Of a stretch of 64,000 nt of DNA, positions 28,585-36,300 are shown in pieces. Numbering within the stretch: position 1 is the first letter of the stretch; every line of letters begins with the position of its first letter. The notes below the pieces were generated by a model, which searched no databases, was not told the DNA's origin, and saw only the letters and a list, made by a program, of their open reading frames with translations. Source of the DNA: Clostridia bacterium (GTDB lineage: Bacteria > Bacillota > Clostridia > TANB77 > CAG-508); assembly GCA_017626365.1 (NCBI GenBank), contig JAGAIV010000040.1:62001-126000 (forward strand), given 5' to 3'. Made by a program: the position numbers and the translations under genes.

Positions 28585-29244
28585 ATGATAACATTAGAAG
28601 ATGTGAAAAATAATAAAGAGGTACAAGCTTTAATTGAGGGAACGCAGAAACAATTAAATGTACTTGGTTTTACAGAACATTCGATAAGACATATTAGTAT
28701 TGTTTCTAAAAGAGCTGCGGATGTATTAAGAACATTTGGATATAGTGAAGATAGAATCGAACTTGCAAAAATTGCAGGATATTTACATGATATTGGAAAT
28801 TGCGTAAATCGTGTTGACCATGCTCAATCAGGTGCACTTCTTGCATATAACATTTTAAAAGAGATGGGAATGGAAGAAAAAGATCGAATTGAAATTATGA
28901 TGGCAATCGGAAATCATGATGAACAAACAGGAACAGCTGTTAGTGATATATCTGCAGCACTTATTTTAGCAGATAAGTCAGATGTGCATAGAGATAGAGT
29001 AGTGAATAAAAATATTGCAACTTTTGGAAAACATGATAAAGTAAATTATGCAGTAACTAATACAAGACTAGATTTAGATAAGGAAAATAGAAAAGTTACA
29101 CTAAACATAAACATTGATACTGAAATTTGTCCAGTATTAGATTACTTTGAAATATTTATGGATAGAACAATGATGAGTAAATATGCAGCGAAATATTTAG
29201 GCGTATGGTTTGGGCTTGTCATTAATAATACAAAATTATTATAA
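28585..29244 (+). CDS. HD-domain phosphohydrolase family protein
   Basis: This 219-residue cytosolic protein has HSIRHISIVSKRAADVL, then GYLHDIGNCVNRVDHAQSG (HD pair) and IGNHDEQTG, the pattern of HD metal-dependent phosphohydrolases. The substrate is unknown (nucleotide, second messenger or RNA). RBS acggagg is well spaced. secD follows by 12 bases, so it may be cotranscribed with secDF. Confidence 0.8.
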   Translation: MITLEDVKNNKEVQALIEGTQKQLNVLGFTEHSIRHISIVSKRAADVLRTFGYSEDRIELAKIAGYLHDIGNCVNRVDHAQSGALLAYNILKEMGMEEKDRIEIMMAIGNHDEQTGTAVSDISAALILADKSDVHRDRVVNKNIATFGKHDKVNYAVTNTRLDLDKENRKVTLNINIDTEICPVLDYFEIFMDRTMMSKYAAKYLGVWFGLVINNTKLL

Positions 29245-29256
29245 TAGGAGGAAATT

Positions 29257-30621
29257 ATGAAAAAAAACAAATTAGTAAAACTTTTAACAATTTTAATAAT
29301 CATTTCAATATGCTTTATTTCATTTGCAGGAATATGGATAAAAAAACAGGGGCAAATGAAGAATGTCTTACCAGATTATATTTTAGGAATGAATATATCT
29401 GGAACAAGAACCGCTAAATTTAATGTAAGTGATGAAACAGAAGAAATTATATATGATGCCGAGGGAAATGTAACAACAGAAGGAACTAATGAAGATGGCT
29501 CTTTAAAAGAAGGCTACACAAAAGAAGATAAAAAAGTGAATAGTGAAGAAGTTTTGACACAAAACAACTATGAAACTGTAAAAAAAGTTATGGAAAAACG
29601 TTTAGAAAATATAGGAGTTAGTGAGTATGTAATCAGATTAAATAATCAAAATGGTGAAATAATACTTGAGCTTCCAGAAAATTCGAACACTGATGAAATT
29701 ATTTCAAATCTTACTTATTTAGGAAAGTTTGAAATCAAAGATAGCCAAACAGATGAAGTCCTAATCAATAATAATGATGTAAAACAAGCGTCAGCTGTAT
29801 ATGGTAGTACAAATTCAGGAACAGCAGTATATCTAAGTATAGAATTTAATAAAGAAGGAAAAGAAAAATTAGAAAATATTACAAAAACATATATTTCTTC
29901 AACAGATGAAGATGGAAACAAAACAACAAAAAATATTAGCATAGAACTAGATGAAGAAACTATGCTTGAAACCTATTTTAGTGAAACGATATCAAATGGA
30001 ATTTTACAATTAACTATAGGTAGTGCATCTACTTCAAATGAAGAAATAGCAAGCTACATTAAACAAGCAAATCAAGTGGCTGGACTAATAGATGGTGGTG
30101 TTATGCCAATTCATTATGAATTAGAACAAAATAATTATATGTCAGCACCAGCTTTTGAAATGATAGAAAAAGTTGTATTAGGAATAATATTTGCAGTTGT
30201 TCTTATAGGATTTATTTATTGGATTATTCGTTATAAAGCAAATGGAATTTTTGCAACTATTTCGTATATTGGATGGTTAGCAATTACTTTACTTGTTATT
30301 AGATATGCGAATGTTTCAATTTCACTTGAAACAATACTAGCTATTATTACTTTGTTAATTTGCAATTATTTAATATTACAATATACATTAAAACAATTTA
30401 CTAAAAAAGGCGAAAGTAAAAATGGAATCATAAATAAAACATATAAACGTTATGCAAGTATTTTTGCACCTATAGCCATATTATCTGTTGTATTTACATT
30501 TATAAATTGGTTATCAATTTCAAGTATAGGTATGGTTCTATTCTGGGGTATGACAATACTTACAGTATATGATTACATAGTAATGAAGATACTATTTGAA
30601 ATAAAAGAGGTAAAAAAATAG
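29257..30621 (+). CDS. secD: Divergent protein translocase subunit SecD
   Basis: This 454-residue protein has an N-terminal helix, a periplasmic-type P1 segment with VMEKRLENIGVSEYVIRL and IILELPENSN, and four to five C-terminal helices. These fit SecD, which uses ion flow to help pull exported proteins outward. Two usual signatures are weak or absent: the LGLDLxGG start is LGMNISGTRT, and the helix that normally reads GMAVDANVLIFER is ILAIITLLICNYLIL and lacks the key Asp. It is a divergent, possibly proton-uncoupled SecD. Confidence 0.75.
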   Translation: MKKNKLVKLLTILIIISICFISFAGIWIKKQGQMKNVLPDYILGMNISGTRTAKFNVSDETEEIIYDAEGNVTTEGTNEDGSLKEGYTKEDKKVNSEEVLTQNNYETVKKVMEKRLENIGVSEYVIRLNNQNGEIILELPENSNTDEIISNLTYLGKFEIKDSQTDEVLINNNDVKQASAVYGSTNSGTAVYLSIEFNKEGKEKLENITKTYISSTDEDGNKTTKNISIELDEETMLETYFSETISNGILQLTIGSASTSNEEIASYIKQANQVAGLIDGGVMPIHYELEQNNYMSAPAFEMIEKVVLGIIFAVVLIGFIYWIIRYKANGIFATISYIGWLAITLLVIRYANVSISLETILAIITLLICNYLILQYTLKQFTKKGESKNGIINKTYKRYASIFAPIAILSVVFTFINWLSISSIGMVLFWGMTILTVYDYIVMKILFEIKEVKK

Positions 30622-30640
30622 AAAGGAGAGAAATATATAT

Positions 30641-31300
30641 ATGAAAAAAACAAAAACTTTAAAAATAATGTATATAGTAGCAATTGTAGTGATTATTGCA
30701 GGAATTGTTGCTACATGTGTATGGAAAACAAATTTCTCCTTACTATATGATGAACATAAAAGAATTGATGTATATCTAGGAAAAGACTATAATATAGAAG
30801 ATATAAAACAAATAACATCTGATGTATTTGCAGGAGAAAAAGTAGTAATTCAAGAAATCGAAACATTTCATGACTCATTAGCAATTAATGTAAAACAAGT
30901 AAATGATGAACAATTAAATTCTTTAAAAGAAAAAATAAAAACAAAATATGAAATAGAAGAAATAGATGATGCTATCGTTTCTACAACGATACCACATTAT
31001 CGTATTAGAAATATAATAAAACCATACATTATTCCAATGTTAATTACAACGCTAATCATTCTTGCTTATGTAGCAATTCGCTATTTAAATTTAGGTATGT
31101 TTAAAGTAGTATTTACACTATTACTTCGTTTAATTGTATTAGAAGCAGTTTTTGTAAGTATTATAGAAATTGTAAGAATTCCAGTAGGAGTTTATACTAT
31201 ACCATTTGGTATTTTAGTATATATACTAGTAACAATTCTTACAGTAGTTGGATATGAAAATGAAATAACAAAAAGAAAAGAGAAAGAAAAAAAGAAATAA
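30641..31300 (+). CDS. secF: Divergent, short protein translocase subunit SecF
   Basis: This 219-residue membrane protein directly follows secD (19 bases, RBS gaaaggag). It has an N-terminal helix (about 8-28), a small outside domain (about 35-120) and about four helices. SecF proteins are usually near 290-310 residues with conserved charged positions in the last helices; this one is short and lacks them. I call it SecF mainly from the SecD neighbour, the layout and the KTNFSLLYDEHKRIDVYLG start. A terminator follows. Confidence 0.6.
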   Translation: MKKTKTLKIMYIVAIVVIIAGIVATCVWKTNFSLLYDEHKRIDVYLGKDYNIEDIKQITSDVFAGEKVVIQEIETFHDSLAINVKQVNDEQLNSLKEKIKTKYEIEEIDDAIVSTTIPHYRIRNIIKPYIIPMLITTLIILAYVAIRYLNLGMFKVVFTLLLRLIVLEAVFVSIIEIVRIPVGVYTIPFGILVYILVTILTVVGYENEITKRKEKEKKK

Positions 31301-31330
31301 AAAATGTGCCATAAATCGGCACATTTTTAT
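31301..31330 (+). terminator. Terminator after secF
   Basis: aaaaatgtgcc and ggcacattttt form a stem with a T run. Confidence 0.8.
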
Positions 31331-31345
31331 TTTATATAATACTTA

Positions 31346-31711
31346 TTAAAAAAGTTGTTGTATCTTATTACGAGAATCCTTCTCCAAGATGTAAACAGTA
31401 TCAATATCAGTTCGTAAGTCTTTTACATTGTTTTGCAATATAATAATATTAGCATAGTTTTGATCAATTTTTTTCTCTAGCATAGAACAGTTTACATCAA
31501 TCTTTTTATCTAGTTTAAGATAATTATCATCAATCTTTTTATCTAGTTTTGCATAATTATCATCAACTTTTTTTTCTAGTTGATCAAATTTTTCATTCAA
31601 AGTTTTATATTGCTCAAATAACATAGATTGGTTTTGAGATAATGTTAAAGTTGTTTGATTAATTTGTTTTAACATTTCTAAAGCATAAGATGAATTTTCT
31701 AGATTTTCCAT
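31346..31711 (-). CDS. Small coiled-coil protein with KKIDDNY repeats
   Basis: This is a 121-residue reverse-strand protein, nearly all helical. Residues about 48-95 contain repeated units such as EKKVDDNYAKLD, KKIDDNYLKLD and KKIDVNCSMLE, a regular coiled coil. It has no membrane segment. RBS aaaaggaggt is strong. Similar coiled-coil proteins in Firmicutes are of unknown function, and some occur in mobile or phage regions. There is no other mobile gene here. The function cannot be assigned. Confidence 0.7.
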   Translation of the reverse strand: MENLENSSYALEMLKQINQTTLTLSQNQSMLFEQYKTLNEKFDQLEKKVDDNYAKLDKKIDDNYLKLDKKIDVNCSMLEKKIDQNYANIIILQNNVKDLRTDIDTVYILEKDSRNKIQQLF

Positions 31712-31838
31712 TGGGTTTCACCTCCTTTTTGTATAAAATAAAAATTTCCCCCAATGGTATAACTCCCATATCAAAGATATTATCATAAATATAAAACACT
31801 GTCAATACTATTTTACAAAAAGACACAAAATAAAAGTA

Positions 31839-31867
31839 TTGACTAATTTTGAAAAAGCATATATAAT
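31839..31867 (+). promoter_or_regulatory. Promoter of the glyS T-box leader
   Basis: TTGACT (31839-31844) and TATAAT (31862-31867) are separated by 17 bases, a sigma-A consensus spacing. Confidence 0.75.
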
Positions 31868-31874
31868 ATATAAA

Positions 31875-32078
31875 ATCAATATTGTGAAGAAAAAGAAAAA
31901 GTATAGTAAGTATTTTAAGAGAGTTAGAGGTTGGTGAAATCTAATAATATAAACTATATGGGGAGCTTTGGAGCAAATAAAATTAAGGTGGGTAGTAATA
32001 CCAATTAGGGTGGAACCGCGGAAAAGTAAAACTTTCGTCCCTAGCAAGTAATTGCTAGGAATGGAAGTTTTTTTGATT
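31875..32078 (+). promoter_or_regulatory. T-box leader upstream of glyS
   Basis: The leader contains the T-box core AGGGTGGAACCGCG (32007-32020), which binds the tRNA acceptor end. Before it lie a stem I region with gagagttagaggttggtgaaa and a specifier zone near tatggggagctttgg, where a Gly (GGN) codon can be read. After it a terminator pairs aaaactt..cctagcaa with ttgctagg..aagtttt and a T run (about 32028-32074). Uncharged tRNA-Gly would favour readthrough into glyS. Confidence 0.9.
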
Positions 32079-32114
32079 GCTTGTCCTAGCAAAAAATCAA
32101 AAGGAGGTAATCAT

Positions 32115-33498
32115 ATGTTAGATTCAATGGAAACAATGGTAAATTTGTGTAAAGCAAGAGGATATGTGTATCCTGGTTCAGAAATTTATGGGGGACTTGC
32201 CAATTCTTGGGATTATGGACCATTAGGAGTAGAACTTAAAAATAATATTAAAAAAGCGTGGATGAAAAAATTTGTACAAGAAAGTAAATACAACGTTGGG
32301 CTAGATGCAGCTATTTTAATGAACCCAGAAACATGGGTGGCTTCACGGACACGTAGGTGGATTTAGTGACCCACTAATTGATTGTAAAGAATGTAAAACA
32401 AGACATAGAGTGGATAAGTTAATAGAAGAGTGGATGCATGAACATAAATGCGATGAAATTGTGGATGGATGGTCTGATGAAAAGATGTTAAACTATATGG
32501 CCGAACATCATATTGCTTGTCCAAACTGTGGAAAAGAAAACTTTACAGATATTCGTAAATTTAATTTAATGTTTAAAACATTTCAAGGAGTAACAGAAGA
32601 TTCTACAACACAACTATATTTAAGACCAGAAACAGCACAAGGAATTTTTGTTAATTTTAAAAATGTATTAAGAACTACAAGAAGAAAATTACCAATGGGA
32701 ATTGCTCAAATTGGTAAGGCATTTCGTAATGAAATTACACCAGGAAACTTTACATTTAGAACGAGAGAATTTGAACAAATGGAATTGGAATTTTTCTGTA
32801 AGCCAGGAACAGATTTAGAATGGCATGCATTCTGGAAAGATTATTGTAAAAAATTCCTACTTGATTTAGGAATGAAAGAAGAAAATATTCGTTTAAGAGA
32901 CCATTCAAAAGAAGAACTTGTATTCTATAGTGCTGCAACAACTGATATTGAATTTGCATTCCCATTTGGATGGGGAGAACTTTGGGGAATTGCCGACAGA
33001 ACAGACTATGATTTAACACAACATGCAAATCATTCAAAACAAGACTTAAGCTATCTAGATCCAGAAACAAACGAAAAATACATACCATATTGTATAGAAC
33101 CATCTCTTGGATGTGACCGTGTTGCACTTGCATTCTTATGCAATAGCTATGAAGAGGAAGAAATAGCCGAAGGCGATACAAGAATTGTATTACATCTACA
33201 TCCAGCCTTAGCACCATATAAGGTAGCAGTTCTTCCATTATCTAAAAAATTGTCTGAAAAAGCAGAAGAAGTATATGTAAAACTTTCAAAACAATTTATG
33301 TGTGACTATGATGAAGCAGGTTCAATTGGAAAACGTTATAGAAGAGAAGACGAAATTGGAACACCATATTGTGTAACAGTAGATTTTGACACATTAGAAG
33401 ATGAAAGTGTAACAATTAGAGATAGAGATACCATGGAACAAGTAAGAGTAAAAATAGATGAATTAGAAGCATGGTTACAAGAAAAAATAAATTTTTAA
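32115..33498 (+). CDS. glyS: Glycyl-tRNA synthetase, single-chain dimeric type (one +1 CGG shift)
   Basis: With a +1 skip at CGG 32346-32348 this is one 460-residue protein, normal for the alpha2-type class II enzyme that charges tRNA-Gly. Before the shift: [20 protein letters not shown]. At the junction: [20 protein letters not shown], where family members have an invariant SGH segment. After it: [33 protein letters not shown] (motif 2) and [14 protein letters not shown] (motif 3). Unshifted translation gives 82 residues with no catalytic core, so an essential enzyme appears to depend on the shift. It is controlled by a T-box that senses tRNA-Gly, the same amino acid placed at each CGG site. 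Confidence 0.95.
32346..32348 (+). other. CGG +1 frameshift site, glyS
   Basis: Context tca-CGG-aca. Skipping C gives tca-gga-cac (Ser-Gly-His), restoring the conserved SGH. The zero frame stops at a TAG five codons on. Confidence 0.9.
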
Positions 33499-33578
33499 AA
33501 AAAGTATTAACAAAAATAAATAAATGATATATAATATCTCCTGTTGTTCTAAAAAAGAGCAAAAGGAGGTATTTTATA

Positions 33579-33914
33579 ATGTGTCAAGAGGAATCAGTGA
33601 CGCATCATCAAGGGTATGCTCGGTTTAAGTTGTTCAAAATGCTAAAAGCAAAAGATGGAAGTTTCTTGATTGGTCATTATACTTCAAAAAGAAAAGAGAA
33701 TAATGAATTAATTAAGAAAGTTTTCGATGCTTTGTGGGAAGAAAATAAGCCACAAAAAACTCTGGAAGAACTTATTGAGAAGGTCGAACAAAAAAATGAC
33801 GTTTCAATATCGATAGAAGAGGTAGAAATGCTTTCAGCAGAAGATAAAAACTTAACATTTGTAGTACCCCAGCCACGAAAGATGTATATTTTTATTACAA
33901 GAAAAGTGGCATAA
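33579..33914 (+). CDS. Hypothetical protein with an in-phase CGG read in zero frame
   Basis: This is a 111-residue protein of unknown family with a very strong RBS (aaaaggaggt, seven to eight bases before ATG). The start reads MCQEESVTHHQGYA, then CGG, then FKLFKMLKAKDGSFLIGHY. The rest is helical and charged, ending VPQPRKMYIFITRKVA. It is the only CDS here with an in-phase CGG (33621-33623) that is not followed by a useful +1 frame: skipping the C gives a stop after seven codons. Either CGG is sometimes read as Arg, or translation starts again at the ATG at 33639, or early termination here is regulatory. A terminator follows. Confidence 0.6.
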   Translation: MCQEESVTHHQGYARFKLFKMLKAKDGSFLIGHYTSKRKENNELIKKVFDALWEENKPQKTLEELIEKVEQKNDVSISIEEVEMLSAEDKNLTFVVPQPRKMYIFITRKVA

Positions 33915-33918
33915 TACC

Positions 33919-33962
33919 AAAAAAGGCGGGAGATGATAAAAAATCATAATCCCGCTTTTTTC
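33919..33962. terminator. Bidirectional terminator
   Basis: aaaaaaggcggga and tcccgctttttt pair around an inner gatgataaaaaatcat stem-loop. It also abuts the 3' end of the reverse sspH-like gene. Confidence 0.8.
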
Positions 33963-34148
33963 TTATTTATTATATAAATCATTCTCATATAAATCTTCTA
34001 TATAAACATCCTTCTCTTCAAAATTATCAATAAAGCTAACTTTAGCAATATTATCATTTACTTCTTGAACCCATACAGGCCTTTCATCATAATAAACATC
34101 AATCTTTTCTTTGCTATTTAACATAGTGTGTAATCTTTCTAAATTCAT
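33963..34148 (-). CDS. sspH: Small acid-soluble spore protein, H-type
   Basis: This 61-residue protein matches SspH: MNLERLHTMLNSKEKIDVYY near the start and RPVWVQEVNDNIAKVSF in the middle. SspH-type proteins are minor forespore proteins stored in the spore core. RBS taggaggt is strong. Upstream, GAATA and ATATACTTT, 16 bases apart (about 34182-34212 on the reverse strand), weakly resemble a sigma-G promoter. It is a short orphan gene convergent with the hypothetical gene at 33579. Confidence 0.85.
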   Translation of the reverse strand: MNLERLHTMLNSKEKIDVYYDERPVWVQEVNDNIAKVSFIDNFEEKDVYIEDLYENDLYNK

Positions 34149-34292
34149 AGCTTGTACCTCCTAAAATCATTTGTTATTTAAAGTATATCCGATACAAATA
34201 AAAATATTCCATAAAATAACAAATACATTGACGAAACAATAAATAAGAGATAAAATAATAATACGAAAAACGAAAGAAGGGATTGTTTAAAA

Positions 34293-35934
34293 GTGAGAAT
34301 TACATATGAAAATCAAGTGTTAGAAGCAAAACCACGGAATCACAGTGTATGAATTATTAGAAGAAGAAATCAAAAATGCAAAAACAGAAGTGATTGCTTG
34401 TATGTGTAATAATGAAGTTAGAAGTTTAAATTTAAAATTAAATGAAGATGCAACACTTCAATTAATAGATTTGAACTGTAAAGATGGTATGATGGTATAT
34501 ATTAGAGGAATTATGTATATAATGGCAAAAGCTTTAAATGAGTTATACCCAGAAGCTTTATTAACTGTTAATTACCAACTTTCAAATGCAATGTTTTGTG
34601 AATTAGATAATATGCAAGTAACTGATGAAATGATAAAAAACATACATAAAAGAATGGGCGAAATTATAGATAAAAATCTAGAAATTCGAAAAGTTAAAAT
34701 GACAGCTGAGGAGGCAACTAAGTTTTATGAAAAAGAAAAAACACTAAAAGGAAAAGTACAAATTGATCAAGAAACATCATATGGGGCATCGCTTTATTAT
34801 TGCGAAGATTATTTTAATTACTTTTTTGGAGTTATGCCAATATCAACGGGATATACAAAAGTATATGATATTGTGAAATATCGAGATGGTTTTATTGTAC
34901 GTTATCCAAATTGGAAAACCCCAACTGTACTTAGTCCTTTTGTGGAAAATAAAAAATTAGTATCTACATTAGATGAATATGAAGATATCTATAAACTAAT
35001 TAGAATTAATACTATTTACAAATTAAATCGTGAAGTTAAAAAAGATGGAGCTCAAGATGCTATTTTGTTATCTGAGAGTTTACATGAGAAAAAAATAGCT
35101 GGGCTTGCAGACAATATAGCTAGTGACAAAAAAGTAAAAGTAGTATTAATTGCAGGACCATCTTCTTCAGGAAAAACTACTTTTGCAAAACGTTTGGGAA
35201 TTCAGTTAAGATTAAACGGCTTAAAACCAGTAACAATTTCAGTTGATAACTATTTTGTAGAAAGAGAACAAAATCCAAAAGATGAACATGGAAATTATGA
35301 TTTTGAATGTATAGAAGCATTAGATATTGATTTGTTTAATGAACATTTAGTAAAACTATTAAATGGGGAAGAGATTGAAGTTCCAACATTCGATTTCACA
35401 ATAGGACACAAGAAATATGATGGTAGAACTATGAAATTAGCAGATGACGAAATTTTAGTTATTGAAGGAATTCACTGTTTAAATGATCGTTTAACAAGTT
35501 CCATTCCAAAAGAACAAAAATACAAAATCTATATTAGTGCATTAACAGTTTTAAATATTGATTACTATAATCGTATTTCAACAACAGACACACGTTTAAT
35601 TAGAAGAATTGTAAGAGACCATCAATTTAGAGGATATAGTGCAACACATACTATTAAAATGTGGTATTCAGTAAATCGTGGAGAAGAGCGATATATTTAT
35701 CCATATCAAGAAGAAGCAAATAGTATGTTTAATTCTTCCTTAATCTACGAATTAGGTGTCCTAAAAGATTATGCACTACCACTATTAAAAGAAATTAATA
35801 ACACACAACCAGAATATGCAGAAGCAACAAGACTAATCCGTTTATTAAGCTATTTCGATTCAGTACCACAAGAAGCTATTCCTAAAACGTCATTAATTCG
35901 CGAATTTATAGGAGGAAGTCTATTGGCAGATTAA
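34293..35934 (+). CDS. Uridine kinase family protein with N-terminal TGS domain (one +1 CGG shift)
   Basis: With a +1 skip at CGG 34335-34337 this is one 546-residue protein starting at GTG 34293. The N-terminal TGS/threonyl-tRNA-synthetase-like part begins RITYENQVLEAKPGITVYEL, so the shift occurs within the TGS beta-grasp at codon 15. The kinase domain has Walker A AGPSSSGKTTFAKRLG and then ISVDNYFVERE, PTFDFTIGHKKYDG and VIEGIHCLND. It resembles the clostridial 'nucleoside kinase' proteins that fuse TGS and uridine-kinase domains; the substrate is uncertain. Without the shift the GTG frame stops after 18 codons. No better start exists inside the long frame. Confidence 0.85.
34335..34337 (+). 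other. CGG +1 frameshift site, uridine-kinase family gene
   Basis: Context cca-CGG-aat. Skipping C gives cca-gga-atc (Pro-Gly-Ile). It is only 14 codons from the start, so shifting early controls the entire protein. Confidence 0.8.
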
Positions 35935-35955
35935 GAATTTTAGAAAGGAACTATT

Positions 35956-36267
35956 ATGTTAAGCAAATTTACAGAAATCGACGAAGAATTTATATGTGAA
36001 AACTGTGGCAAAAAAGTAGAAAAGTTAGGCTATTCATGCCGTAATCATTGTCCACATTGTCTACACTCAAAACACGTAGATATAAATCCAGGAGATAGGC
36101 AAGAAACTTGCCATGGAGATTTAGAACCAATTGGCATTGAAAACAATTCTAAAAAAGGATATGTGATTGTATTTAAATGTAAAAAATGTGGTCAAATTCG
36201 AAAAAATAAAGTGGCAAAAGATGATAATATGGATTTAATTATTGAATTAAGTAGTAGACCAATATAA
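35956..36267 (+). CDS. RNHCP-domain zinc-ribbon protein
   Basis: This 103-residue protein begins with FTEIDEEFICENCGKKV, followed by YSCRNHCPHCLHSKHVD. The latter includes the RNHCP motif that names the family. A second ribbon CKKCGQ lies near the C-terminus. The Cys pairs suggest zinc binding. Its function is unknown; members are widespread in Firmicutes. It follows the kinase by 21 bases with RBS gaaagga and ends at a bidirectional terminator. Confidence 0.88.
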   Translation: MLSKFTEIDEEFICENCGKKVEKLGYSCRNHCPHCLHSKHVDINPGDRQETCHGDLEPIGIENNSKKGYVIVFKCKKCGQIRKNKVAKDDNMDLIIELSSRPI

Positions 36268-36300
36268 AAAGCAAACCATTATGTGGTTTGCTTTTTATAC
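36266..36300. terminator. Bidirectional terminator
   Basis: aaaaagcaaacca and tggtttgctttt pair around ttatg, between convergent genes. Confidence 0.85.

Noticed and set aside
31501-31620. Short direct repeats suspected to be a CRISPR or satellite
   Set aside because: They encode the regular coiled-coil repeats of the reverse-strand protein; no spacer-repeat structure is present.
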